Assembly (NCBI GenBank): GCA_009911505.1
Contig: QXXL01000147.1
Location: forward strand, 1-43,936
Length of the DNA stretch: 43,936 bases
Source: Lachnospiraceae bacterium
Lineage (GTDB): Bacteria > Bacillota > Clostridia > Lachnospirales > Lachnospiraceae
Direction of reading: 5' to 3'
In this document: positions 1 through 10,975 of the stretch, piece by piece
Layout: every line of letters starts with the position of its first letter
Position numbering within the stretch: the first letter of the stretch is position 1
Program-made: the position numbers and the translations under genes
Notes under the pieces: generated by a model
The model's database searches: none
Seen by the model: the letters and a program-made list of their open reading frames with translations, nothing else
What the model was told of the DNA's origin: nothing

Positions 1-75
1 ACACCTTATACAGAAAAATAAAGTGCGCAGTTAGATTTGCTGTATTTCTAACTTACACACTTTATTTTACACTCC
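1..75. repeat. 75-bp IS-end-like repeat, copy 1 (palindromic)
   Basis: This stretch matches 6408-6482 in the same orientation with about five differences over 75 bases. It contains an imperfect palindrome: AATAAAGTG near the left and CACTTTATT near the right, with TTAGA / TCTAA arms inside. The last codons and stop of the IS256-type transposase fragment lie within it, so it is probably the right-hand terminal region of that insertion sequence. It begins at the window edge, so its outer limit cannot be judged. Confidence 0.75.
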
Positions 76-296
76 CCTGCTTTTCTTCTCTTACGATAAT
101 TGGTAAGCTGTTCTCCATATAAGACAATCAGCTGATTCAACACCTGAGCCAAGTTCCGGTATCTCTGCGTCCATTTTTTGACTACATTTTCACTGGCAAG
201 GTACAGCATCTTTTCGAGTGCTGCATCACTTGGAAATACACTTTTGGTTTTCGTGACCTTCCGGTATTGACGATTCACTCCCTCTATTATTAGCTG
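48..296 (-). pseudogene. IS256-family (mutator-type) transposase, C-terminal fragment
   Basis: About 80 C-terminal residues of an IS256-type transposase remain. The conserved stretch NRQYRKVTKTKSVFPSD is followed by ALEKMLYLASENVVKKW and the tail RYRNLAQVLNQL. The catalytic DDE part, normally some 300 residues upstream, is missing. The frame opens instead into the sequence of a membrane-protein gene at about 291-296, so the element was cut by a deletion or recombination. It cannot transpose by itself. The stop codon lies inside the terminal palindrome. The family call is firm from the motif; the breakpoint is accurate to only a few bases. Confidence 0.85.
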
Positions 297-483
297 AACC
301 AAAGGGAAAATCAGCCTCTCCCACAGCCTGTAAAACCAGTTCATAAGTTCCATCCGGTGAAACTGACGTGTCTGCCTTTGTTATTTTGTAATCTGACACA
401 TAGACAAAACTCCCCCAAAACACAGCAATTATAATAAAGATGACAGCCGCAAATCCTAATACAAATTTCATTACCTTTCTCAT
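226..483 (-). pseudogene. Small membrane protein truncated by the IS256 remnant
   Basis: The N-terminal ~63 residues look native: one hydrophobic segment (FVLGFAAVIFIIIAVFWGSF, about residues 7-26) followed by an extracytoplasmic start with VSPDGTYELVLQAVGE, which resembles the beginning of a small beta domain. From about position 295 downward the frame reads out-of-frame transposase DNA and stops at 226, so the natural C-terminus is lost. An AGGAGG lies about 11 nt before the ATG at 483; a second ATG four codons later is an alternative start. It follows the DUF6070-like lipoprotein gene by 44 bp and was probably in its operon. Function unknown. Confidence 0.7.
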
Positions 484-527
484 TGCTCCTTATCCCTCCT
501 TCTTTCAATGTCAAACAATACTCATAA

Positions 528-1829
528 TTACTCTCTGACAATCCTGTATTGGTATTCCGGTATATTTGAAATCCCATCATCCAGAATTTTGTTTCCCAAA
601 TACTGAAAACCGCCATCTTCTGAAAACCGCACTGTAAGCTCATGCGTTATAACCGCATCATCACATAAAATCATGCTGCATACCGCATCCACAGTTAAAG
701 TAACTGTCCCGTCTTTGTTTTCCTTAATATCCGTAACCTCTGGAAAGGAAGTTCCAAAATAGGTAGGGGCATAATTGAAGCAGCCAAGTCTAACCCATGC
801 ATAAGTCTGTTTTTCTTCATCAAATACTGCATAGCTTTGTATCTCCTCTGCCGTTACCGGAAGATATTCCATAATCAGGCGCTCAAACTCGCCTTTTGGT
901 ATCCCGTCCGGATAATCCTCTGAAGGAAACTGCTCCTGATATTTCATCGCATATAAATATTCATACATCCCATTATAATCTAAATGTTCCATATGGTCTG
1001 CGTCCCAATCAGAATATAAAAGATTGTTTCCCTGATAGGCTAATCCAAGCACACATTTTTCCGACATTTCTCTGTTTTCTTCTGTAATGGGCTTTACCCT
1101 GACCATGCAGCTCCCATCCACTATTTCAGTAACTTCCGGGTATTCCGGTACGCATAATTCATAGCAGAAATATCCTTTATCCGTAAATCTCCATTCTTTC
1201 ATACGGGTATAGGAAATATAGGTTATCACAGGCTTATCATCACTCCATGCAGCTTTTGCGGATAAAACATACATATCCTTTCCGTCATAAGAGTATTTAT
1301 ATCTCCCAATGCCGCCGTCTGAATGTATCTCATAAACAACTGCTGAACCTCCACTGCCTGCTACGGCAGCATTTAAAAAATCTTCCAGTTTCGTGTAGTT
1401 TTCCATGTTAGAATATATTTCCGTTATTGTGACCGGGCATCCGGTGGCTTTCAACTGTTCCACCATCTGATCTATGACTTCATCTGCGATGACAATATTG
1501 GACGCACAGCCTTTATCCGCATTTTTGTATAACTCTGATATAAGCCCCATCATTTCTTTGCAATCTTCTTCTGCTTCTGCTCTTTGCCTTGCATCTATTG
1601 GAAGATTATAGCCCTTTTCCTCTTTATTGCCGTATGGCATAGAGGGATACCCGGAGGGTGTTTCTATCTGCCTGTCTGTGTCTGCTTCCCTGTCTGTACT
1701 TTCAGCGTATTCCTTTTCACCGTCTTTTTCAGCATACTCGTTTTTCATACTTTTCCTGTTATGATTACAGGCACATAACAAAACACTGCACATCAACATG
1801 ATAATCGGCAATATCCTATTTTTCTTCAT
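528..1829 (-). CDS. DUF6070-like lipoprotein
   Basis: A 433-residue predicted lipoprotein. The signal peptide runs through MKKNRILPIIMLMCSVLLCAC with a lipobox ending at Cys21, so it should be anchored on the outer face of the membrane. A charged linker (residues 23-60) precedes the ETPSGYPSMPYG block, then a mixed alpha/beta region (about 80-430). It matches my recollection of the lipoprotein family labelled DUF6070 in Clostridia and is paralogous to the gene at 2350-3618; both share an extracytoplasmic plan and a C-terminal DGTVTL strand motif. A GAGGTG site lies 5 nt before the ATG. No enzyme motif is visible and the function is unknown. The segment coding for the ETPSGYP block also occurs in the penicillin-binding-protein remnant at 4340-4390. 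Confidence 0.8.
   Translation of the reverse strand: MKKNRILPIIMLMCSVLLCACNHNRKSMKNEYAEKDGEKEYAESTDREADTDRQIETPSGYPSMPYGNKEEKGYNLPIDARQRAEAEEDCKEMMGLISELYKNADKGCASNIVIADEVIDQMVEQLKATGCPVTITEIYSNMENYTKLEDFLNAAVAGSGGSAVVYEIHSDGGIGRYKYSYDGKDMYVLSAKAAWSDDKPVITYISYTRMKEWRFTDKGYFCYELCVPEYPEVTEIVDGSCMVRVKPITEENREMSEKCVLGLAYQGNNLLYSDWDADHMEHLDYNGMYEYLYAMKYQEQFPSEDYPDGIPKGEFERLIMEYLPVTAEEIQSYAVFDEEKQTYAWVRLGCFNYAPTYFGTSFPEVTDIKENKDGTVTLTVDAVCSMILCDDAVITHELTVRFSEDGGFQYLGNKILDDGISNIPEYQYRIVRE
1616..1666 (-). repeat. 51-bp direct repeat, copy 1 (ETPSGYP-coding block)
   Basis: This block is 48/51 identical by my count to 4340-4390, in the same orientation. Here it lies inside an intact lipoprotein gene and codes for ETPSGYPSMPYGNKEE. 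In the second copy it lies in a chimeric pseudogene. This is the likely source or target of a recombination event. Confidence 0.7.
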
Positions 1830-2042
1830 AATCGCACCTCAAATCTTTGCCCCCTCTGTACGCCCGGCGCATCGCCACTCTACTGTGCCAAAATCCAAAT
1901 CTTCAATCAGAATATATTTATCTTCTTTCTAAAAAGCATCTATTACGAGAGATGTGACGATTCCATCCTCTTTTTTTATGCTGCTGTGGGGAATGGAACT
2001 ATCCCTTGACAATCCTGCTATATCAATGCACTTTTTAAATTC

Positions 2043-2346
2043 TTATTCCGTAACCTCTGTTCCATTGATAACTGCCCTCTGCGGATTATATTGGTCATAA
2101 ATCTCCTCCATTTTCTGATAGTTTTCCATGTTCATACCATCAGAAACACTTACAACCCCTGTTCGCCAACCGCTTTACCACATCTTTTCTCTGTTTTTCA
2201 GAAAAACTCCGGGTGTGGGAATACTCCGTTTCAGGATATGCAATTTCAATCTCCTTATAAAGCTCCATGCACTGCTCCGCTGCCGACATTGTCTCGTCCT
2301 GCAAACCCTGTCCTTCTTCTGCTGTCAAGATACTGACAGGTTCCAC
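2043..2346 (-). pseudogene. Broken paralogue of the DUF6070-like lipoproteins
   Basis: A GTG-initiated frame starts 3 nt after the stop of the lipoprotein gene upstream and runs about 65 residues (motif MSAAEQCMELYKEIEIAY, then KQRKDVVKRLANRG). It then shifts frame near 2150 into a second piece with NMENYQKMEEIYDQYNPQ that ends at 2043. The order helix, ARLGENGY-like turn, NMENY matches the N-terminal third of the two intact paralogues. No signal peptide remains. Further decayed minus-strand coding traces continue down to about 1850 (for example KEDGIVTSLVIDAF before a stop). This is a dead tandem copy. Confidence 0.65.
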
Positions 2347-2349
2347 TAT

Positions 2350-3618
2350 TTAAGTCCCTCCATAAACCTCTTTCCATTCTTCCTCCGTCAACCGATTTGA
2401 ATGCCACCAAATATCATGGTATCCTTCTGGTAAGGTTATCTCATTCGATACATACTGAAAACTGTCCTCACTTAATGGGCGGATTACGGTTGTGTGTGAA
2501 AACTCCTTAGACATATTTCCATTGGGATATACCGCATTGATATAAAGCGTAACTGTCCCGTCCCCGTTCTCCGTATAACTCACTACTTCTGGATATGCAA
2601 TATCCGGATATTCCACCTCGTAAAATCCTCGTGGTCTATATTCATAGGCGGCAAGTTCCGAAATATATGTTGTTTTGGAACGGAGCGTTTCACGATCCAT
2701 ATTGAAATATGCCCTGATCACTTTTTCAAATAGTCCTTCCGGTACTTGGTAAACAGCTCCAACTCCTAAATTTTCATCCGCCATGTAAGGCACTGGCTGA
2801 CTGTGCATCATCGGATAGAACCTGTCAAATAAATCGTAAAAGTCCAAATCCCCGAAATCATCCTCGCTCCAATTACAGAGAAAAAGGTTGTTTTGTTCAT
2901 AACCAACTGGCAGGATATACTTTCTGTTATATTCCCTGCACTTTTCATCCAAAGGCAAAATCCGAAGCATCGTGTGTTCTGGTGTGTCGCTTAATGTCAA
3001 TATATAACTTTCATCTAAAAAGCAGCTTCCCTCAAAGATTAAATATCCTTCCTCCGTATACTGCCAGAAGTCCGCCGGGTAGCTTACTGTACTTCTGTGC
3101 TGCAAACTGCTATTCTGGTCATATTGATAATATCCCCTGACAATATTTACATTACCGTCCTCTGTTCTCAAATCAAATTTACGAACCCCCATCTCCATTA
3201 CCACTATAATTGTCAATTCCTCCATCTCTTTTTTATCTACTGCTTTACAAAAATCAAAAGCCTGCTCTGCCTGTGTCATGTCAATCTGATTCCCACTGTC
3301 AACAGCCACATAACCGTTTTCACCGAGTCTGGCAACCATGCTCCGCATAATATCAAGACTTCCCAATGTATTTGTATCTACTGCTTCATCATAAATATCG
3401 CTGAGAAGTTCCTCTATGTGTTGTACATCAGCAGAAGCATTTTCATCGGAGTGATATACTTCTCTATCTTGCTGCGTTATCTCAATATCGGATACCTCCG
3501 GTGTTTCATAGCTGCACCCTGTCATTATTGGCAATATCAGTATTATCATTGCAAATAAAAAATTTTTTTTATTCCCGGCAATTAAGCCAGCTTTCCAAAA
3601 CCTGCTTGTCTTTTGCAT
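2350..3618 (-). CDS. DUF6070-like lipoprotein
   Basis: A predicted lipoprotein of 422 residues. I place the start at the ATG at 3618 because GAGGAG sits 5 nt upstream; an ATG at 3669 in the same frame would add 17 residues from unrelated DNA. The signal peptide ends in LPIMTGC (lipobox). An acidic linker follows, then the alpha/beta body with RLGENGYVAVDSGNQIDMTQ and a C-terminal NGDGTVTLYINAVYP strand pair shared with the paralogue at 528-1829. Function unknown. The ribosome binding site lies in the last codons of a truncated penicillin-binding protein, so the natural 5' region of this gene has been replaced; whether it is expressed depends on transcription from the PBP promoter. Confidence 0.75.
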   Translation of the reverse strand: MQKTSRFWKAGLIAGNKKNFLFAMIILILPIMTGCSYETPEVSDIEITQQDREVYHSDENASADVQHIEELLSDIYDEAVDTNTLGSLDIMRSMVARLGENGYVAVDSGNQIDMTQAEQAFDFCKAVDKKEMEELTIIVVMEMGVRKFDLRTEDGNVNIVRGYYQYDQNSSLQHRSTVSYPADFWQYTEEGYLIFEGSCFLDESYILTLSDTPEHTMLRILPLDEKCREYNRKYILPVGYEQNNLFLCNWSEDDFGDLDFYDLFDRFYPMMHSQPVPYMADENLGVGAVYQVPEGLFEKVIRAYFNMDRETLRSKTTYISELAAYEYRPRGFYEVEYPDIAYPEVVSYTENGDGTVTLYINAVYPNGNMSKEFSHTTVIRPLSEDSFQYVSNEITLPEGYHDIWWHSNRLTEEEWKEVYGGT

Positions 3619-4607
3619 GCAAGCTCCTCTTTTTCGTTCCCATCCGAATCCACAATATAAATGCGACACCCGTTCTGCCCCCTTAATTCTTTCTCAAACA
3701 ATCCTTCTACTCCGCTTCTTCCAATCACACTACTTGCCGTATAACCTTCCCCTGCATGTTTCTCCAAATCCTCCGCCGTGACACTCTGCACATATCCAAC
3801 TAAATGCGCTGCCGCATCGCCTAACGGATATGCCCTTATCTCCGTGTCTGAAATCATAACACCCTGTATCTCAAGCAACTGCTGCTGTCTTTCATACTCT
3901 TTTATTACTTCTTCGTCCGGTTCCATTGACATCAATTCTATTTCTTCCACTTTCTGCAGTGTTTTGACCGGAACAAAAGAATCCTTTTTTACCCACTTTG
4001 CCGATAATTTCTTTTCTATTTCCTCCGATACCATTCCCAACAGCTCCGCTATCTGCTCTATGGCACTATCCTTATTTTCCAGTTTTCCCGGCACAATTCC
4101 CACAGAAGACGTAACACCCGGCCCTGCAAGGATACGATCATTTCTGTCTAATATTTCTCCCCTTTTAGCCTATATGGTAGAAACCCTTATTCTGTCCATG
4201 AAGGATAGTCCCGGATAGATCAGGGAATCACTCCACGCCAGCTTGTAACCAGCTTCTCCTTTCAGGAAAAATGCCTCATTTTCAAAGCTGATATTCCCCG
4301 CAGCAGTATCAAACGCTGTTTGGTACTGCACCACGCTTCTTTCCTCTTTATCGCCGAATGGCATAAAGGGATACCCGGAGGGTGTTTCTACATCGTAAGA
4401 GATAATTGTGGTTGTCATGTTATGTACTTCTATCCCTTCATAGATAGCTGAATTGCACTTTATAAAATCCTCCTCACTGATCTGTCCAGATGCATCCACG
4501 TCAAGCATATATACTTCCATGCCAAATGTAATTGCTCCCATAATGCCTGCAATAAGCCGCAAAACCTTTCCCGTTTTCTTTCTTCTGCGTCTGCTTTTCT
4601 TTTTCAC
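3582..4607 (-). pseudogene. Chimeric, truncated MecA-like penicillin-binding protein
   Basis: From about 4330 downward the frame codes for the N-terminal and dimerisation part of a class B penicillin-binding protein of the MecA/PBP3 kind: an NTF2-like end (WSDSLIYPGLSFMDRIRV), then KRGEILDRNDRILAGPG, then AHLVGYVQSVTAEDL and GRSGVEGLFEKELRGQNG. An in-frame TAG at 4170-4172 breaks it just before KRGEILDRN. The entire transpeptidase domain is missing: homology stops at about 3618 and the frame ends at 3582 inside the next gene. The first ~85 residues (GTG start at 4607 behind GGGAGG; basic stretch, one hydrophobic segment, then ETPSGYPFMPFG) do not look like a PBP and were probably joined on by recombination. 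It cannot make a working transpeptidase. Confidence 0.8.
4340..4390 (-). repeat. 51-bp direct repeat, copy 2
   Basis: Same orientation as 1616-1666 with three mismatches in 51 bases by my count. It sits at the point where the non-PBP N-terminal part of the chimeric gene meets PBP-like sequence, which suggests it marks the recombination junction. Confidence 0.7.
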
Positions 4608-4645
4608 TATGATCTTTCCTCCCAATTGAAACCACTTTAGCATTA

Positions 4646-4727
4646 AATATTACTTATGTAAGATTTCAAAATAAAAAAATTTGATACATCTCTCCAAAAT
4701 ATTACATCAGTAAGATTTATAAGTCAA
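4646..4727 (-). promoter_or_regulatory. Promoter with two BlaI/MecI-like operators
   Basis: Reading the minus strand, the -35 TTGACT (4722-4727) and -10 TAATAT (4699-4704) are 17 nt apart. Two 20-bp near-palindromes of the form AATATTAC-n-GTAAGATT lie at 4698-4717, over the spacer and -10, and at 4646-4665 downstream, with centres 52 bp apart. The TTACA/TGTAA half-sites are those known for BlaI/MecI repressors, which control beta-lactam-responsive PBP or beta-lactamase genes. Here they precede a broken PBP gene. No blaI or blaR gene is in the window. Confidence 0.7.
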
Positions 4728-4948
4728 GTAAAAAAAATCTTTTTATACAGAAATGGCAGGATATGCTCCCACCATTCTTTCCGAATATATTATAATTATA
4801 TTACTTCTGTTCTTATATTCTTTGCGCCTGCCTTTCGTATCTACCAATTTTTTTAGGCTTATTCTTAACTTTTACTATGGATGATTGTATTATTGATTAT
4901 TCAAATCTGGGTACGCTGTCCCATCTGTGGGAATGGAGGATTATAAAT

Positions 4949-5322
4949 ATGGTAATGTGGAATCCGTGGCGTGGCTGCCACAAACATAGCCAAGGATGCA
5001 GGTATTGTTACATCATAAGGGCAATTTCAAACGTGGGATTGATACGGAAAATATCGTAAAGACGGATAACTTCTACGCCCCTATCGCTAAAAACAAATCG
5101 GGGCAGACCGTATACTTATGCTTTTCCACGGATTTTCTAGTTAAATATGCCGATGAATAGCGCCCTGAATGTTGGCAGATGATACGGGAGCAATGTATTG
5201 CCCACAAAGTACATTTTGAGTTTCGGCAATGTGGGGCACATTTTATTAAGGATAGAAAAAAGTACACATTATCTACCAGTGTCTTATGCAGTCAAGCGAG
5301 AAAAGCGAATATCAATTATTGA
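4949..5322 (+). pseudogene. DUF5131 (phage Gp37/Gp68-like) protein, broken
   Basis: A GGAGGA site 8 nt before the ATG at 4949 leads into WNPWRGCHKHSQGCRYCY, the N-terminal signature of DUF5131 proteins, whose cysteines resemble an iron-sulfur site. Three lesions are visible. A one-base frameshift follows RYCY near 5010, after which HKGNFKRGIDTENIVKT continues in the next frame. A TAG at about 5157 replaces the Trp expected in ADEWRPECW. An internal deletion of probably more than 100 residues then joins ECWQMI directly to the C-terminal REQCIAHKVHFEFRQCG. The end, KANINY and a stop at 5322, looks native. Family function is not established. Confidence 0.8.
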
Positions 5323-5390
5323 ATAGCCTACTCTCTTTTTTGTGCAAGGATAGAGAGGACAAATTTAAAAATAAGCCTTATAATGACAAA

Positions 5391-5405
5391 GACAAATATT
5401 TTGTC
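5391..5405. promoter_or_regulatory. Candidate operator upstream of the AraC-type regulator
   Basis: GACAAA-TAT-TTTGTC is a perfect 6+6 palindrome 33 bp before the AraC-type gene, with another GACAAA at 5358. It could be an autoregulatory site, but no partner is known and the sequence is AT-rich, so this is only a suggestion. Confidence 0.3.
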
Positions 5406-5437
5406 CACAAAGCACAATATGTACGAGGAGGTATCTC

Positions 5438-6289
5438 ATGGAATGGATCCACAGATTAAACCAAAGCATGAACTATATTGAAGAACATTTAACAGACGAA
5501 ATCGACTATGAACAGCTTGGGCGGATTGCCTGCTGCTCCACCTATCATTATCAGAGGATGTTTTCTTACATGGCAGGTATCACTCTGGCCGAGTATATTC
5601 GAAGAAGAAAAATGTCTTTAGCGGCGGTAGACTTACAAAGTGGGGATGCACGGATAATTGATATTGCAGAGAAGTACGGCTACCGTTCCCCAACTGCATT
5701 CAACAGGGCATTTCAGTCTTTTCATGGGATAGCCCCGTCATCCGTGAAAGACCAGGGCGTGCATGTGAAATCTTTTTCCCCTATTGTATTTAAAATTATT
5801 ATAAAAGGAGCGACAGAAATGGATTATAGGATTGAAACAAAAGAAGCATTTCGTATTATTGGCATATCTGCACCACTTGATAAGAAAATTGAAAACAACT
5901 TTATGGTTGTGCCTAAGATGTGGCAGGAGGCGTCTGTAAATGGAACAATACAAAAATTGGCGGAAATGATGGATATGCCGCCAATGGGGCTTTTGGGTGT
6001 GAGTGCCTGCAATGATTTAGAACAATGGAAATATTTTATCGCCGTTTCCAGTACAAAAACAAGCGGTAATTTTGAAGAATATATCATTCCTGCGTCTACT
6101 TGGGCAATCTTTTCTGGAACAGGTACAAACCAGTCAATACAGGAATTGGAGCAGCGGATTATCACGGAGTGGCTTCCGGCTTCTGGATATGAATATGCCA
6201 ATGCCCCCGATATTGAGGTGTACTTAAACCCAGACCCACAGAACGCACAATATGAGGTATGGATACCCGTAGCAAAGAAAAAGGGATAA
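5438..6289 (+). CDS. AraC-family regulator with GyrI-like effector-binding domain
   Basis: A 283-residue transcription regulator. Residues 1-110 are the two-helix-turn-helix AraC/XylS domain (YIEEHLTDEIDYEQLGRIACCS, then MFSYMAGITLAEYIRRRK and IAEKYGYRSPTAFNRAFQSF). Residues ~125-283 form a GyrI-like/AraC_E_bind domain, which in relatives binds small, often hydrophobic ligands such as drugs (for example Rob, BmrR-type domains). GAGGAGG lies 7 nt before the ATG. It is the only apparently intact plus-strand gene in the decayed left region, flanked by the DUF5131 pseudogene and an IS-end copy. No adjacent transporter shows its target. The fold call is firm; the ligand is unknown. Confidence 0.9.
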   Translation: MEWIHRLNQSMNYIEEHLTDEIDYEQLGRIACCSTYHYQRMFSYMAGITLAEYIRRRKMSLAAVDLQSGDARIIDIAEKYGYRSPTAFNRAFQSFHGIAPSSVKDQGVHVKSFSPIVFKIIIKGATEMDYRIETKEAFRIIGISAPLDKKIENNFMVVPKMWQEASVNGTIQKLAEMMDMPPMGLLGVSACNDLEQWKYFIAVSSTKTSGNFEEYIIPASTWAIFSGTGTNQSIQELEQRIITEWLPASGYEYANAPDIEVYLNPDPQNAQYEVWIPVAKKKG

Positions 6290-6407
6290 TATAAGGGCTA
6301 TTGAACGAGGAATATAATATGTTTATGAGAAGCATCCCCAACCGTAACTGCCATAGCTGTGCGTGTTGACCGAAGCCGGTGCAAATATATGGTTGGCTGA
6401 GTGTAGC

Positions 6408-6482
6408 ACACCCTATATAGAAAAATAAAGTGTGCAGTTAGATTTACTGTATTTCTAACTTACACACTTTATTTTACACTCT
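6408..6482. repeat. 75-bp IS-end-like repeat, copy 2 (solo)
   Basis: A second copy of the palindromic sequence at 1-75, same orientation, about five mismatches. No transposase sequence adjoins it on either side, so it is a solo end. With copy 1 it brackets the 6.4-kb decayed segment. Confidence 0.75.
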
Positions 6483-6508
6483 CTTGGTTTCATTTAGTTA
6501 TTTAGTTG

Positions 6509-6691
6509 TTACCCTTTGATTTTGTCATGTTCTGTAAGATTTACGCCTGAAATTTGTAAAAAAACTTTTAATGCAATATATCTGCCTTTCATTCTCTTAT
6601 ATGATTCTGATTCTTTTTCAGAATCTTACATATAATTTTGAAGTCTTAAAAATTCTTCAATAGATACTTTTATCATTTCTTTTTCAGCCAT
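6509..6691 (-). pseudogene. Small conserved-looking protein with a nonsense codon
   Basis: An otherwise continuous 60-codon frame starts MAEKEMIKVSIEEFLRLQ at 6691, is interrupted by TAA at codon 22, and continues in frame with KESESYKRMKGRYIALKVFL and GVNLTEHDKIKG to a stop at 6509. The even amphipathic-helix pattern on both sides of the stop shows it was one protein. A single CAA-to-TAA change would explain the break. I do not recognise the function. It sits about 15 nt after another decayed frame and was probably its operon partner. Confidence 0.55.
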
Positions 6692-6705
6692 ACAATCACT
6701 ATCCT

Positions 6706-6940
6706 TTACTTGTGCCGTTTATCTGGTAGTTTCATTATATCTATAAGCGGTTTAAGCGTAAAGTCTTTATTCAGTTATCAATATGCATCCATATCCCCTG
6801 TTATGGGAGTTTCATCATTGTTTTGTGCCTTATACATCGACTTTCGTTATATAAGCCTCTTTCTGTACCCCATTTTTATACAAAAAGGCATAAATTTGCA
6901 ATATTTTACGATAGTCCGATACAACAGCTATTTTATAAAA
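6706..6940 (-). pseudogene. Decayed small gene upstream of the 60-codon remnant
   Basis: Minus-strand coding-like sequence: FYKIAVVSDYRKILQIYAFL then YKNGVQKEAYITKVDV, a frameshift near 6835, NNDETPITGDMDAY, two stops, then NKDFTLKPLIDIMKLPDKRHK and a stop at 6706. The pieces read as one protein of about 75 residues if repaired. No family recognised and no start is clear. Confidence 0.45.
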
Positions 6941-6967
6941 GAATCGCCAACCCCCTCAAATATCAAG

Positions 6968-10653
<3,686 letters not shown>

Positions 10654-10682
10654 ATTTCCTCCTTAACTATTATCATGATTTA

Positions 10683-10711
10683 ATTGTAATTAATTAATTT
10701 TCTGTTTCCAA
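10683..10711 (-). promoter_or_regulatory. Candidate promoter of rluF-ligA-metA
   Basis: On the minus strand TTGGAA (10706-10711) and TACAAT (10683-10688) are 17 nt apart, about 30 bp before the rluF start. The match to the housekeeping consensus is moderate. Confidence 0.45.
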
Positions 10712-10813
10712 AATTAGCGTAACCCAAAATACGGAGCCCCGCTGCCATGTAAAACACTGGCTGCAAAAGCCTCCGTAGATATCTGTTAAAGTATCCTGGT
10801 TTTATTTTCTATA

Positions 10814-10940
10814 CTGTAAAGGGGGGCAGCTATAAAGCTAGAGCCTTGTGATAGGGCTTCGGGGTTCTTAAATATCCCCTTTCATCCCCAGCAATGCCCG
10901 ACCCTCTGCCCAACGGCCCCTTTTTGCCACCGCTCCCTAC
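10814..10940 (-). repeat. Intergenic repeat family member A
   Basis: The stretch between CTGTAAAGGG and CTCCCTA resembles 43589-43675, with a core ACGG-nn-CCTTT-GCC-nC also seen at 22650-22666. Read on the minus strand it starts shortly after the stop of the SH3 protein. Together with the rest of 10654-10975 it holds no gene that I can see. Confidence 0.45.
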
Positions 10941-10975
10941 ATTATAAACATTACAATAGACTCAGAGGACTCCCC

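Noticed and set aside
6320..6370. A 16-codon frame (MFMRSIPNRNCHSCAC) behind GAGGAA
   Set aside because: Very short, with weak start signals in a decayed region; no support for a peptide gene.
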